The position numbers were made by a program, and so were the translations under genes. The notes below the pieces were generated by a model that saw only the letters and a program-made list of their open reading frames with translations, searched no databases and was not told the DNA's origin. From Pseudomonas azotoformans (lineage in GTDB: Bacteria; Pseudomonadota; Gammaproteobacteria; Pseudomonadales; Pseudomonadaceae): DNA of 64,000 nucleotides. The stretch covers positions 5,316,501 to 5,380,500 of the forward strand of contig NZ_LT629702.1 in assembly GCF_900103345.1 (NCBI RefSeq). Direction: 5' to 3'. Positions within the stretch are counted from its first letter, which is position 1. Every line of letters begins with the position of its first letter. Shown here one piece after another: positions 11,056 through 20,169 of this stretch.

Positions 11056-11673
11056 ATGACGGATTCAGCAAAATCGACGCCGAGCACAATCGAGATTGTT
11101 CAGCGCGACAATGCCTACCAGGGCTTCTACAAGCTTGATCGCGTACAACTGCGCCATGAGAAGTTCGATGGCGGCATGAGCCGGGTGATCAACCGCGAAG
11201 TCTTTGTTCGTCATGATGCCGTGTGCGTGCTGCCCTACGACCCGCAGCGCGATGAAGTGGTGCTGATCGAGCAGTTCCGCGTCGGCGCCATGGGCCGTAC
11301 CGACAACCCGTGGCTGGTGGAGATGGTCGCCGGCCTGATCGACAAGGATGAAGAGCCGGAGGAGGTTGCACACCGCGAAGCCGAGGAGGAAGCTGGGCTG
11401 ACATTCTCCGCGCTGTGGCCGATCACCAAGTATTTCCCGTCGCCCGGCGGCAGTACCGAATTTGTCCACTTGTACCTGGGCCGTTGCGACAGCTCGGGCG
11501 CGGGCGGCGTCCATGGATTGGAAGAAGAAGCTGAAGATATCCGCGTCACCGTGTGGGCCTTCGAAGATGGCCTGCAAGCGGTACGCGACGGCAAAATTTC
11601 CAACGCAGCCAGCATTATCGCCCTGCAATGGCTTGCGCTTAATCGCGCAGAAGTGAGGGGGTTATGGCAGTAA
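11056..11673 (+). CDS. nudF: ADP-ribose pyrophosphatase (Nudix hydrolase)
   Basis: A 205-residue Nudix enzyme that hydrolyses ADP-ribose to AMP and ribose 5-phosphate. The Nudix box GX5EX7REUXEEXGU is perfect, running from G93 through E99, R107-E108 and E111-E112 to L115. The loop downstream, KYFPSPGGSTE, matches the proline-containing signature of ADP-ribose-specific members. The ATG at 11056 follows gaggaaggg. It opens a plus-strand series nudF-yqiB-cpdA-yqiA-parE; the downstream DUF1249 gene overlaps it by 10 bases. Confidence 0.95.
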   Translation: MTDSAKSTPSTIEIVQRDNAYQGFYKLDRVQLRHEKFDGGMSRVINREVFVRHDAVCVLPYDPQRDEVVLIEQFRVGAMGRTDNPWLVEMVAGLIDKDEEPEEVAHREAEEEAGLTFSALWPITKYFPSPGGSTEFVHLYLGRCDSSGAGGVHGLEEEAEDIRVTVWAFEDGLQAVRDGKISNAASIIALQWLALNRAEVRGLWQ

Positions 11674-12113
11674 AGGCACGGGAACGTTATCGAGTCGACC
11701 TGATCGGGCTGCAAGCCGCCTGCGAGGCCAACTATGCGCGGCTGATGCGCCTGCTCCCCGACATGCGCCATGCCCCCGAGGCACGGCGCATTGGCGTGAC
11801 CCACGGCGACCAGATGCTCGGCGTGCTGGCCCTGGAAGTGATCGTCAACTGCCCCTACACCACCACCCTGCGCGTGCGCCAGGAACACAGCCTGCCTTGG
11901 CTGCCGGTGCCGCAGTTGGAAGTGCAGGTGTACCACGACGCGCGCATGGCCGAAGTGATCAGCGCCGAACATGCGCGGCGCTTTCGCAGCATCTATCCTT
12001 ACCCCAACGTGTTCATGCACCAGCCCGATGAGAAGGCACAGCTCAATGTGTTCCTCGGTGAATGGTTGAGCCACTGCCTGGCCCTGGGCCATGAGTTCGA
12101 AGCCGTGCGGTAG
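11664..12113 (+). CDS. DUF1249 family protein (YqiB-like)
   Basis: A 149-residue cytoplasmic protein of the DUF1249 family. Function is unknown; in many gammaproteobacteria it sits between nudF and cpdA, exactly as here. Visible landmarks are YRVDLIGLQAACEANYARL near the N-terminus, LEVQVYHDARMAEV in the middle and FLGEWLSHCLALGHE at the C-terminus. Its ATG at 11664 lies within the last codons of nudF, so the two are probably co-translated. Confidence 0.9.
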   Translation: MAVKARERYRVDLIGLQAACEANYARLMRLLPDMRHAPEARRIGVTHGDQMLGVLALEVIVNCPYTTTLRVRQEHSLPWLPVPQLEVQVYHDARMAEVISAEHARRFRSIYPYPNVFMHQPDEKAQLNVFLGEWLSHCLALGHEFEAVR

Positions 12114-12210
12114 ATGTGAACTGCGTCCGCTTCCTGGGTTTCCTCTTTGTGTCCTGCCCCAGCATAATCACGCCAAACGTCCATTCCTGTGATTGCCTTG
12201 GGAGAGCGCC

Positions 12211-13026
12211 TTGCCGAGCGTATCCACCGTGAGCCCCGATGCACCGGCCTTGCTGGTGCAACTGTCCGACAGCCACCTGTTTGCCGACGCTGACGGCATG
12301 CTGTTGGGCATGAACACCCGTGACAGCCTGCAAAGGGTGATCGAGTTGGTGCGTGCGCAGCAGCCACGCATTGATCTGGTGTTGGCCACTGGGGATCTTT
12401 CCCAGGACGGCACATTGGAGTCGTATCAGCAGTTTCGCGATATGACGGCGCCCATCGGCGCCCCGACGCGCTGGATTCCCGGCAATCACGACGAGCCGCA
12501 GATCATGGCCCACGCCGCGGTGCACAGCGATTTGCTGGAGTCGGTGGTCGATACCGGCCAATGGCGCATCACCCTGCTGGACTCCGCCGTACCCGGTTCG
12601 GTGCCCGGTTACTTGCAGGACAGCCAATTGCAACTGCTCGCCCAGGCCCTGAGCGAGGCGCCAAACCGTCACCATCTGGTGTGCTTCCACCATCATCCGG
12701 TGCCCATCGGTTGCGCCTGGATGGAACCCATTGGCTTGCGCAACCCGGAGGCCCTGTTTGCGGTGCTCGACCGTTTCCCGCAGGTGAGGGCGGTACTGTG
12801 GGGGCATGTGCACCAGGAGATCGACCGCGAGCGCAACGGCGTGCGCCTGTTGGCGTCGCCGTCCACCTGTATCCAGTTCGCACCGGGCAGCGAGGATTTC
12901 AAGGTCAGTGAGCAAGCGCCGGGCTACCGCTGGCTGCGCCTGCATGCTGACGGACGGTTGGAGACCGGGGTGGAGCGGGTCCAGGGCTTCGAATTTACCG
13001 TGGACTACGGCAGCAACGGCTATTAA
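12211..13026 (+). CDS. cpdA: 3',5'-cyclic AMP phosphodiesterase
   Basis: CpdA hydrolyses cAMP to AMP, damping signalling through Vfr/Crp. The metallophosphoesterase motifs are all present: QLSDSHL (D20, H22), GDLSQDG (D62), GNHDE (N92-D94), FHHHPVP and WGHVHQE. I chose TTG 12211, which is preceded by ggagagcgcc and gives 271 residues; an in-frame TTG at 12193 would add six residues. A REP pair begins 2 bases after the stop. The neighbours match the conserved nudF-yqiB-cpdA-yqiA-parE order. Confidence 0.93.
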   Translation: MPSVSTVSPDAPALLVQLSDSHLFADADGMLLGMNTRDSLQRVIELVRAQQPRIDLVLATGDLSQDGTLESYQQFRDMTAPIGAPTRWIPGNHDEPQIMAHAAVHSDLLESVVDTGQWRITLLDSAVPGSVPGYLQDSQLQLLAQALSEAPNRHHLVCFHHHPVPIGCAWMEPIGLRNPEALFAVLDRFPQVRAVLWGHVHQEIDRERNGVRLLASPSTCIQFAPGSEDFKVSEQAPGYRWLRLHADGRLETGVERVQGFEFTVDYGSNGY

Positions 13027-13027
13027 C

Positions 13028-13117
13028 TGTGGGAGGGGGCTTGCCCCCGATGGCGGTGGATCAGTCAGATCTAACAGTGCCTGACACTCCGCTATCGGGG
13101 GCAAGCCCCCTCCCACA
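13028..13117. repeat. REP pair (REPIN), gggggcttgccccc family
   Basis: Arms tgtgggagggggcttgcccccgat and atcgggggcaagccccctcccaca enclose ggcggtggatcagtcag...cctgacactccgct. The spacer closely matches that of the copy at 4846, showing recent common origin. It sits between cpdA and yqiA, which run in the same direction, and directly follows the cpdA stop. Confidence 0.87.
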
Positions 13118-13210
13118 TTGGATCTTCGGTGTATTGAGGGCTGAGGTCATCACACACGGCCCCGATCCCTGTAAACTGCGGCTCTTTGGCTGAGTCATGG
13201 AGAGCCCGGC

Positions 13211-13819
13211 ATGTCCGCTTCGATCCTGTATATCCACGGTTTCAACAGCGCGCCTGCGTCCAACAAGGCCAGTCAGTTGATCACTGTGATGGGCGCTATC
13301 GGCCTGGCTGACCAACTGCGTGTACCGGCCCTGCATCACCATCCCCGTCAGGCGATTCCTCAACTGGAAGCCGCGATTGCCGAACTGGGTCGGCCACTGC
13401 TGGTCGGCAGCTCACTCGGCGGCTACTATGCAACCCATCTTGCCGAACGCCATGGCCTCAAGGCATTGCTGGTAAACCCGGCGGTCAGCCCGCATCGGAT
13501 GTTCGACGGTTACCTGGGCACCCAGAAGAACCTCTACACCGATGAAACCTGGGAACTGACCCACGACCACGTCACGGCCCTGGCCGAGCTGGAAGTACCG
13601 GCGCCCCAGGACGCCGCGCGGTATCAGGTGTGGTTGCAGACCGGGGATGAAACCCTGGATTATCGCCTCGCCCAGCAGTATTACCGAGCCTGTGCCTTGC
13701 GCATCCAGGCCGGCGGCGACCATGGTTACCAGGGGTTCGCCCAGCAATTGCCGGCAATGTTGAGCTTTGCCGGCATTGGCGCAGATCAGTATCAATCCTT
13801 CGACTTTGCTGCACTGTAA
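13211..13819 (+). CDS. yqiA: YqiA/YcfP-family alpha/beta hydrolase (esterase)
   Basis: A 202-residue single-domain hydrolase. The N-terminal YIHGFNSAP contains the oxyanion loop, the nucleophile elbow is GSSLGG with S68, and the C-terminal GGDHGYQGF carries the catalytic histidine. E. coli YqiA hydrolyses short acyl and palmitoyl-CoA esters in vitro; the physiological substrate is unsettled. The ATG at 13211 follows ggagagcccggc. It is immediately upstream of parE, as in many gammaproteobacteria. Confidence 0.9.
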   Translation: MSASILYIHGFNSAPASNKASQLITVMGAIGLADQLRVPALHHHPRQAIPQLEAAIAELGRPLLVGSSLGGYYATHLAERHGLKALLVNPAVSPHRMFDGYLGTQKNLYTDETWELTHDHVTALAELEVPAPQDAARYQVWLQTGDETLDYRLAQQYYRACALRIQAGGDHGYQGFAQQLPAMLSFAGIGADQYQSFDFAAL

Positions 13820-13863
13820 AGTCGCAGGTCATTTTTTAATCGAACGACTCACGACGAGACCCC

Positions 13864-15771
13864 ATGGCCACTCCCAGCGCTAGCTCTTATAACGCCGACG
13901 CCATCGAAGTCCTCTCGGGCCTCGACCCGGTGCGCAAACGCCCCGGCATGTACACCGACACCAGTCGGCCGAACCACCTTGCCCAGGAAGTCATCGACAA
14001 CAGCGTCGACGAAGCCTTGGCCGGGCACGCCAAGTCGGTGCATGTCATTCTTCACGCTGACCACTCCCTGGAAGTGTCCGACGATGGTCGCGGCATGCCG
14101 GTGGATATCCACCCGGAAGAGGGCGTGTCGGGCGTCGAGCTGATCCTCACCAAGCTCCATGCGGGTGGCAAGTTCTCGAACAAGAACTACCAGTTCTCCG
14201 GTGGCCTGCACGGTGTGGGTATTTCCGTGGTCAACGCCCTGTCCACGCTGGTGCGGGTCAAGGTCAAGCGCGACGGCAACGAGTACCAGATGACTTTCGC
14301 CGATGGCTACAAGGCCACCGACCTGGAAGTGATTGGCACCGTTGGCAAGCGCAACACCGGCACCAGCGTGTACTTCGCCCCGGACCCGAAATACTTCGAT
14401 TCGCCGAAATTCTCCATCAGCCGCCTCAAGCATGTGCTCAAGGCCAAGGCCGTGCTGTGCCCGGGCCTGCTGGTGACCTTTGAAGACAAAGGCACTGGCG
14501 AGAAGGTCGAGTGGCATTACGAAGACGGCCTGCGTTCGTACCTGGAAGACTCCGTCAGCGACTTCGAACGCCTGCCCAACGAGCCGTTCTGCGGCAGCCT
14601 GGCCGGTAATAAAGAAGCCGTGGACTGGGCGCTGCTGTGGTTGCCGGAAGGCGGCGACAGCGTGCAGGAAAGCTACGTCAACCTGATCCCCACGGCCCAG
14701 GGCGGCACCCACGTGAACGGTTTGCGTCAGGGCCTGCTGGATGCCATGCGCGAATTCTGCGAATACCGCAGCCTGCTGCCACGCGGCGTGAAGCTGGCGC
14801 CGGAAGATGTGTGGGAGCGCATTGCGTTCGTGCTGTCCATGAAGATGCAGGAGCCGCAATTCTCCGGCCAGACCAAAGAGCGCCTGTCGTCGCGCGAAGC
14901 GGCGGCGTTTGTCTCCGGTGTGGTCAAGGATGCATTCAGCCTGTGGCTCAACGAACACCCTGAACTGGGCCTGGCCCTGGCCGAACTGGCGATCAACAAC
15001 GCCGGCCGTCGCTTGAAGGCCAGCAAGAAGGTCGAGCGCAAGCGCATCACCCAGGGCCCGGCACTTCCAGGCAAGCTGGCCGATTGCGCCGGGCAGGACC
15101 CGATGCGCTCCGAGCTGTTCCTGGTGGAGGGTGACTCCGCCGGCGGTTCCGCCAAGCAAGCGCGGGACAAGGAGTTCCAGGCGATCCTGCCGTTGCGCGG
15201 CAAGATCCTCAACACCTGGGAAGTCGATGGCAGCGAAGTCCTGGCCAGCCAGGAAGTGCACAACATCGCCGTGGCCATTGGTGTAGACCCGGGCGCGGCG
15301 GACATGAGCCAGTTGCGCTACGGCAAGATCTGCATCCTCGCCGACGCCGACTCCGATGGTTTGCACATTGCCACGCTGCTCTGCGCGTTGTTCGTGCAGC
15401 ACTTCCGCCCGCTGGTGGATGCTGGCCACGTCTACGTCGCCATGCCACCGTTGTACCGGATCGACCTGGGCAAGGAGATTTTCTACGCCCTCGACGAAGC
15501 CGAGCGCGATGGCATTCTCGACCGCCTGGTGGCCGAGAAGAAGCGCGGCAAGCCGCAGGTCACGCGATTCAAGGGCCTGGGTGAAATGAACCCGCCGCAA
15601 CTGCGCGAAACCACCATGGACCCGAACACTCGGCGCCTGGTGCAGCTGACGCTGGGCGACGACTTCGCCGCGACCTCGGAAATGATGGACATGCTGCTGG
15701 CGAAGAAACGCGCGCCGGATCGCAAGTCCTGGCTGGAATCCAAAGGCAACCTGGCCGAGGTTCTGGGCTGA
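13864..15771 (+). CDS. parE: DNA topoisomerase IV subunit B
   Basis: ParE supplies the ATPase and TOPRIM half of topoisomerase IV, which unlinks daughter chromosomes. The 635-residue protein shows the GHKL ATP site (VIDNSVDEAL, DDGRGMPV, GGLHGVGIS), the transducer region, and the TOPRIM motifs LVEGDSAGGSA and ADADSDG for magnesium binding. The C-terminal half ends in FKGLGEMNPPQL, typical of the type IIA B subunit. Its stop overlaps the ATG of the next gene (TGATG), and parC follows after that single intervening gene. Confidence 0.98.
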   Translation: MATPSASSYNADAIEVLSGLDPVRKRPGMYTDTSRPNHLAQEVIDNSVDEALAGHAKSVHVILHADHSLEVSDDGRGMPVDIHPEEGVSGVELILTKLHAGGKFSNKNYQFSGGLHGVGISVVNALSTLVRVKVKRDGNEYQMTFADGYKATDLEVIGTVGKRNTGTSVYFAPDPKYFDSPKFSISRLKHVLKAKAVLCPGLLVTFEDKGTGEKVEWHYEDGLRSYLEDSVSDFERLPNEPFCGSLAGNKEAVDWALLWLPEGGDSVQESYVNLIPTAQGGTHVNGLRQGLLDAMREFCEYRSLLPRGVKLAPEDVWERIAFVLSMKMQEPQFSGQTKERLSSREAAAFVSGVVKDAFSLWLNEHPELGLALAELAINNAGRRLKASKKVERKRITQGPALPGKLADCAGQDPMRSELFLVEGDSAGGSAKQARDKEFQAILPLRGKILNTWEVDGSEVLASQEVHNIAVAIGVDPGAADMSQLRYGKICILADADSDGLHIATLLCALFVQHFRPLVDAGHVYVAMPPLYRIDLGKEIFYALDEAERDGILDRLVAEKKRGKPQVTRFKGLGEMNPPQLRETTMDPNTRRLVQLTLGDDFAATSEMMDMLLAKKRAPDRKSWLESKGNLAEVLG

Positions 15772-16766
15772 TGCGCACAGGTTTCGCCCTGGCGATCCTG
15801 ATGTTGAGCGGTTTGGCGGCCACCCAGGTGGCTGCCGCGCCTGCGGCCGAGCTCAAGCTGGTGTCCGAACACCCGGTGGACGGCATGCGCGGCGGCAACC
15901 TGTCGGGGCTGGCGTTGTGCGGTAGCGAGTTGTGGACGGTTTCCGATCGCGATGACGACCAGATCTACCGCCTGGACATCACCGCACCGACCTGGAAGGC
16001 TGAAACGGTAAAGATCGACGTGCCACCGGTGCCCGAGTCCGGCTTGCCGTGGGGGTTGCGTTCACGTACCAAGGCCGCGTCGTTCATTCGCGGTGGCGAC
16101 CTGGATTTTGAAGGGATCACCTGCGATGCCGCCGGTAACCGCTACATTGTCAGCGAAGCCCATGCGGCGGTGCTGCAAGTGCCGGTGACGGGCGCGCCTG
16201 AGTGGTTGAAGATCGCACCCGGCATGGTGCGTGAAGCGCGGGCCAGCGGTATGTTGCTGCACTTCAATGCATTGTTTGAAGGCCTGGCGATCAACCCTGA
16301 GGGCAATCAGATCTGGCTGGCGGCTGAGCGTGAACGGCGTGGCCTGATTTCCATCAAGCGTCCGCAAAGCCTGTGGGATTGCGACGGCCCGTGCGTGTTG
16401 TTGAGTGAGGCGGGCACCGAGATGCAGCCTGCCCAGGTGCCCAAGGCCAAGGCGGTCGCCAGGAATTTTTCGGATGTGGCGCTGTTTCAGGGCAAGTTGT
16501 TCACCCTCGAAAGCAGCCAATACCAGCTGTGCCGCCGCGATGCCGTTACGGCAGCGGTCGAACAGTGCTGGTCATTTGCTTCCGAAATGCTCACGCCGCA
16601 ACGCCGATACGATCAGCCTTACGGCCTGGCCGAAGCGCTGGTGGTGGATGCCGATGGCGCCTGGATCGGTCTGGACAACAACTTCGGCCCCCGCGCCGAT
16701 GGTGAAAAACGCCCCATGGTCTATCGTTTTGCCGCCCCTGTCGGTGGCTGGAGAGCCCGGCCATGA
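15771..16766 (+). CDS. Esterase-like activity of phytase family protein, exported
   Basis: A 331-residue protein with a clear signal peptide (residues 1-23, ending VAAAPA). The mature domain looks like the phytase-esterase-like beta-propeller (PF13449 type): LSGLALCGSELWTVSDRDDD near the N-terminus, DLDFEGITCD in the middle and WIGLDNNFGPRADGEKRP near the end. The acidic loops suggest calcium binding. Substrate unknown, periplasmic location likely. It is inserted between parE and parC and overlaps parE by one base, so it is probably co-transcribed with the topoisomerase genes. Confidence 0.82.
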   Translation: MRTGFALAILMLSGLAATQVAAAPAAELKLVSEHPVDGMRGGNLSGLALCGSELWTVSDRDDDQIYRLDITAPTWKAETVKIDVPPVPESGLPWGLRSRTKAASFIRGGDLDFEGITCDAAGNRYIVSEAHAAVLQVPVTGAPEWLKIAPGMVREARASGMLLHFNALFEGLAINPEGNQIWLAAERERRGLISIKRPQSLWDCDGPCVLLSEAGTEMQPAQVPKAKAVARNFSDVALFQGKLFTLESSQYQLCRRDAVTAAVEQCWSFASEMLTPQRRYDQPYGLAEALVVDADGAWIGLDNNFGPRADGEKRPMVYRFAAPVGGWRARP

Positions 16767-16839
16767 ACCCCTGCTTTTTTGAATTGACCCGGTGCAGCGG
16801 CAGTTCCGTTGCGCCTTACACGACAATGATGAGGCCCGC

Positions 16840-19104
16840 ATGAGTGACATCCTCGCAGACAGCTTAGACGGCGTAGAGCGCCGGTCGCTGGCTGACTTCA
16901 CCGAAAATGCCTACCTCAACTACTCCATGTACGTGATCATGGACCGTGCCTTGCCGCATATCGGCGACGGCCTTAAGCCCGTACAACGGCGCATTATCTA
17001 CGCCATGAGTGAGTTGGGCCTGGATGCCGATTCCAAGCACAAGAAATCGGCGCGTACCGTCGGTGACGTGCTCGGTAAGTTCCACCCTCACGGCGATTCT
17101 GCCTGCTACGAAGCCATGGTGCTGATGGCGCAACCGTTCAGCTATCGCTACACGCTGGTGGACGGCCAGGGTAACTGGGGGGCGCCGGATGATCCCAAGT
17201 CCTTCGCAGCCATGCGATACACCGAAGCGCGCCTGTCGCGTTACTCGGAAGTCCTGTTGAGCGAACTGGGGCAGGGCACCGCCGATTGGGGGCCTAACTT
17301 CGACGGTACTCTCGACGAGCCGCTGGTGTTGCCGGCACGTTTGCCGAATATCCTGCTCAATGGCACCACCGGTATTGCGGTGGGCATGGCCACTGACGTA
17401 CCGCCGCACAACCTGCGTGAGGTCGCCACGGCCTGCGTACGTTTGCTGGATGAGCCCAAAGCCACGGTGGAGCAGCTCTGCGAGCATATCCAGGGGCCGG
17501 ACTATCCGACCGAAGCGGAAATCATCACACCGCGCGCCGACCTGCTGAAAATGTACGAAACCGGTAAGGGCTCGGTACGCATGCGCGCCGTGTACCACAT
17601 CGAGGATGGCGACATTATCGTCACTGCGCTGCCGCACCAGGTGTCCGGCGCCAAGGTGCTGGAGCAGATCGCCGCGCTGATGCAGGCCAAACCGTCGAAA
17701 CTGCCGCAGGTGGCCGACCTGCGTGACGAATCCGACCACGAAAACCCCTGCCGGATCGTGATCATCCCGACCAACAGCCGGGTCGACCATGAAGTGCTGA
17801 TGCAGCACCTGTTTGCCAGTACCGACCTTGAGTCCAGCTACCGGGTCAACGTCAACATCATCGGCCTGGACGGCAAGCCGCAGTTGAAGAACCTGCGCAA
17901 CCTGCTGGTGGAGTGGCTGGAATTCCGCGTGCAGACCGTGCGTCGCCGCCTGCAATTCCGCCTCGATAAGGTCGAGCGCCGCCTGCACCTGTTGGACGGC
18001 TTGCTGATCGCCTACCTCAACCTGGATGAAGTGATCCACATCATCCGTACCGCCGAGCACCCGAAGGCCGAGCTGATCGCGCGTTTCGAGCTGAGCGAGA
18101 TCCAGGCGGACTACATCCTCGACACCCGCTTGCGTCAATTGGCGCGACTGGAAGAAATGAAGCTGCGCGACGAACAGGACGCGCTGCTCAAGGAACAAGC
18201 CAAGCTGCAAGCCCTGCTGGGCAGCGAAGCCAAGCTGAAAAAGCTGGTGCGCAGCGAGCTGATCAAAGACGCCGAAACCTACGGCGACGACCGTCGTTCG
18301 CCGATTGTGCAGCGTGCTGAAGCGAAAGCCCTGACAGAAACCGAGCTGCTGCCGAACGAGAAAATAACCGTCGTTCTGTCGGAAAAGGGTTGGGTTCGTT
18401 CCGCCAAGGGGCATGATATTGACGCCACCGGTTTGTCGTACAAGGCCGGCGACGGGTTCAAGACTGCTGCTGCCGGGCGTTCCAACCAGTTTGCGGTGTT
18501 CATCGACTCCACCGGGCGCAGTTATTCGGTGCCGGCCCACACCTTGCCATCCGCACGGGGGCAGGGCGAGCCGTTGACCGGGCGCCTGACGCCGCCGCCA
18601 GGGGCGAATTTTGAATGTGTGCTGCTGCCGGACGATGATGCGCTGTACGTGATTGCGTCCGACGCGGGTTATGGGTTCGTGGTCAAGGGTGAAGACCTGC
18701 AGGCCAAGAACAAGGCGGGCAAGGCATTGCTGAGCTTGCCGAACAACGCCAAGGTGATTCTGCCGCGGCCAGTGGATGATCGTGAAAGCAACTGGCTGGC
18801 GTCGGTGACCACCGAAGGGCGCTTGCTGGTGTTCAAGATCAGCGACCTGCCGCAGCTGGGCAAAGGTAAAGGCAACAAGATCATCGGTATTCCCGGCGAG
18901 CGTGTGGCCAGTCGCGAAGAGTACGTGACCGATATCGCGGTGATCCCGGAAGGTGCAACCCTGGTGCTGCAGGCGGGCAAGCGCACGCTGTCTCTGCGCC
19001 CTGACGACCTTGAACATTACAAGGGCGAACGTGGTCGGCGTGGTAACAAACTGCCTCGAGGCTTCCAGCGAGTGGATGCCCTGCTGGTAGAAGCGCCGGT
19101 TTAA
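16840..19104 (+). CDS. parC: DNA topoisomerase IV subunit A
   Basis: ParC cleaves and rejoins DNA in topoisomerase IV. The 754-residue protein has the 5Y-CAP domain with active-site tyrosine Y127 in MRYTEARLS, and a C-terminal propeller region for DNA wrapping. The quinolone-determining positions appear wild type (S87 and E91 in [10 protein letters not shown]). The ATG at 16840 was chosen because [11 protein letters not shown] matches known ParC starts; the frame is open for 48 bases upstream. It ends the nudF-to-parC run. Confidence 0.98.
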   Translation: MSDILADSLDGVERRSLADFTENAYLNYSMYVIMDRALPHIGDGLKPVQRRIIYAMSELGLDADSKHKKSARTVGDVLGKFHPHGDSACYEAMVLMAQPFSYRYTLVDGQGNWGAPDDPKSFAAMRYTEARLSRYSEVLLSELGQGTADWGPNFDGTLDEPLVLPARLPNILLNGTTGIAVGMATDVPPHNLREVATACVRLLDEPKATVEQLCEHIQGPDYPTEAEIITPRADLLKMYETGKGSVRMRAVYHIEDGDIIVTALPHQVSGAKVLEQIAALMQAKPSKLPQVADLRDESDHENPCRIVIIPTNSRVDHEVLMQHLFASTDLESSYRVNVNIIGLDGKPQLKNLRNLLVEWLEFRVQTVRRRLQFRLDKVERRLHLLDGLLIAYLNLDEVIHIIRTAEHPKAELIARFELSEIQADYILDTRLRQLARLEEMKLRDEQDALLKEQAKLQALLGSEAKLKKLVRSELIKDAETYGDDRRSPIVQRAEAKALTETELLPNEKITVVLSEKGWVRSAKGHDIDATGLSYKAGDGFKTAAAGRSNQFAVFIDSTGRSYSVPAHTLPSARGQGEPLTGRLTPPPGANFECVLLPDDDALYVIASDAGYGFVVKGEDLQAKNKAGKALLSLPNNAKVILPRPVDDRESNWLASVTTEGRLLVFKISDLPQLGKGKGNKIIGIPGERVASREEYVTDIAVIPEGATLVLQAGKRTLSLRPDDLEHYKGERGRRGNKLPRGFQRVDALLVEAPV

Positions 19105-19120
19105 CGCGTTTTAGAGCTCT

Positions 19121-19146
19121 CGATCTACGATTTAAAGCGTAGATCG
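19121..19146. other. Perfect 9-bp inverted repeat downstream of parC
   Basis: cgatctacg at 19121-19129 pairs exactly with cgtagatcg at 19138-19146, with the AT-rich loop atttaaag. No T-tract follows on either strand, so this is not a standard intrinsic terminator. It may be an operator or an mRNA 3'-end hairpin. It lies 17 bases after the parC stop. Confidence 0.5.
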
Positions 19147-19277
19147 ACGCTTTGGCGCTGGAGTCATGGCGCATATTCACGGATGATATGGCCTTTCCAG
19201 CGCCGGCGTGGCCGAGCGTGTTTAGGTTATTTTTAGTATTACATTGTGGTTTGCCTTGTGGCAGCCACCTGGATGGG

Positions 19278-19991
19278 ATGATGACTGCTCCACGCCTTCC
19301 TTTTATTTTCATGCTCGCTGGCCTTTTGGGGTTGGCGGGTTGCAGCACCCATCAACCGGTGTCGCTGTACCAGCTGGACAGCGGAAGTCCGGCTCAACCT
19401 GCACAGACCGCCGGCATGGCCGTCTTGCTCGGCCCGGTGGTCGTAGCTGATTACCTGCAACGCGAAACCCTCCTGCAACGTCAGAACGATGGCAGCCTGC
19501 AAGGTTCCACCGATGGCCGTTGGGCTGGCAGTTTGTCCTCCGACATCAACCAGTTGATGTTGCGCCAGGTGGCGGGCCAGTTGGACAGCCAGCGTGTGGT
19601 CCTCGCGCCTGCGCCCACCGGTTTTACCCCGGATGTGCAGGTGTTGCTGACCATTACCCGGCTTGACTCCGGTAAGTCGCAACCGGCAATTCTCGATGCG
19701 CAATGGCGCTTGATCGACCGTCGTGGGCAGGTGCGTGATAACCGCATCGTGCACTTGCAGGAGGAACACACCGGCTCCACAGCGTCCCAGGTCCAGGCCC
19801 AGGGCGTGCTGTTGCAGCATCTGGCGCAGCAGTTGTCGGTGGCGCTCAAGCCATTGGCCAACCAACCGCCGATTGCCGAGGCCCCACGCAAGCAGAGCGC
19901 CCCGGTCCAGGCCAAGCCGGCAGAGCCGCAGAAGCCGAAGATGCCGATGGCGACGCCGATCCGTACGGATATGGAAGTGTTCAGATTCTGA
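19278..19991 (+). CDS. PqiC/YmbA-like outer-membrane lipoprotein
   Basis: A 237-residue lipoprotein with signal LLGLAGC (lipidated C22). The family (ABC-type transport auxiliary lipoprotein) includes PqiC, which partners MCE proteins in phospholipid movement between membranes. Typical landmarks are VSLYQLDSG after the cysteine, LGPVVVADYLQRETLL, and RWAGSLSSDINQLMLRQV. The C-terminus is a proline/alanine/lysine-rich tail not seen in E. coli PqiC. No pqiA/pqiB or mce genes are nearby, so it is an orphan here. ATG 19278 or the adjacent ATG 19281 could be the start. Confidence 0.82.
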   Translation: MMTAPRLPFIFMLAGLLGLAGCSTHQPVSLYQLDSGSPAQPAQTAGMAVLLGPVVVADYLQRETLLQRQNDGSLQGSTDGRWAGSLSSDINQLMLRQVAGQLDSQRVVLAPAPTGFTPDVQVLLTITRLDSGKSQPAILDAQWRLIDRRGQVRDNRIVHLQEEHTGSTASQVQAQGVLLQHLAQQLSVALKPLANQPPIAEAPRKQSAPVQAKPAEPQKPKMPMATPIRTDMEVFRF

Positions 19992-20008
19992 CCTGAATCG
20001 CAGAGAAA

Positions 20009-20110
20009 CTGTAGGAGCGAGCTTGCTCGCGAAAAACGCAAGAACAACGCGTTTTATCAGTAGTACCCTGTGATCGTTGACGGTTTTCGCGAGCAAGCTC
20101 GCTCCTACAG
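20009..20110. repeat. REP pair, gtaggagcgagcttgctcgcg family
   Basis: Arms ctgtaggagcgagcttgctc... and ...gagcaagctcgctcctacag enclose about 50 bases. The arms differ from the gggggcttgccccc family by A/G and C/G exchanges but keep the same gcttg/caagc core. It occupies the convergent gap between the PqiC-like gene and the HAMP-protein gene, just ahead of a terminator. Confidence 0.85.
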
Positions 20111-20117
20111 GGAGCGT

Positions 20118-20159
20118 AAAAAAGCCCGCCCATGAGTGATCATGGGCGGGCTTTTTATT
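20118..20159. terminator. Bidirectional intrinsic terminator
   Basis: aaaaaagcccgcccatga and tcatgggcgggcttttt form a stem of about 15 pairs with a four-base loop, flanked by A-tract and T-tract. It can end transcription from the PqiC-like gene on the plus strand and from the HAMP-protein gene on the minus strand. Confidence 0.93.
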
Positions 20160-20169
20160 GGACGAGGAT

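Noticed and set aside
19105..19117. cgcgttttagagctct after parC resembles the start of a type II CRISPR repeat
   Set aside because: Single occurrence, no spacer array and no cas gene in the window; a chance match.
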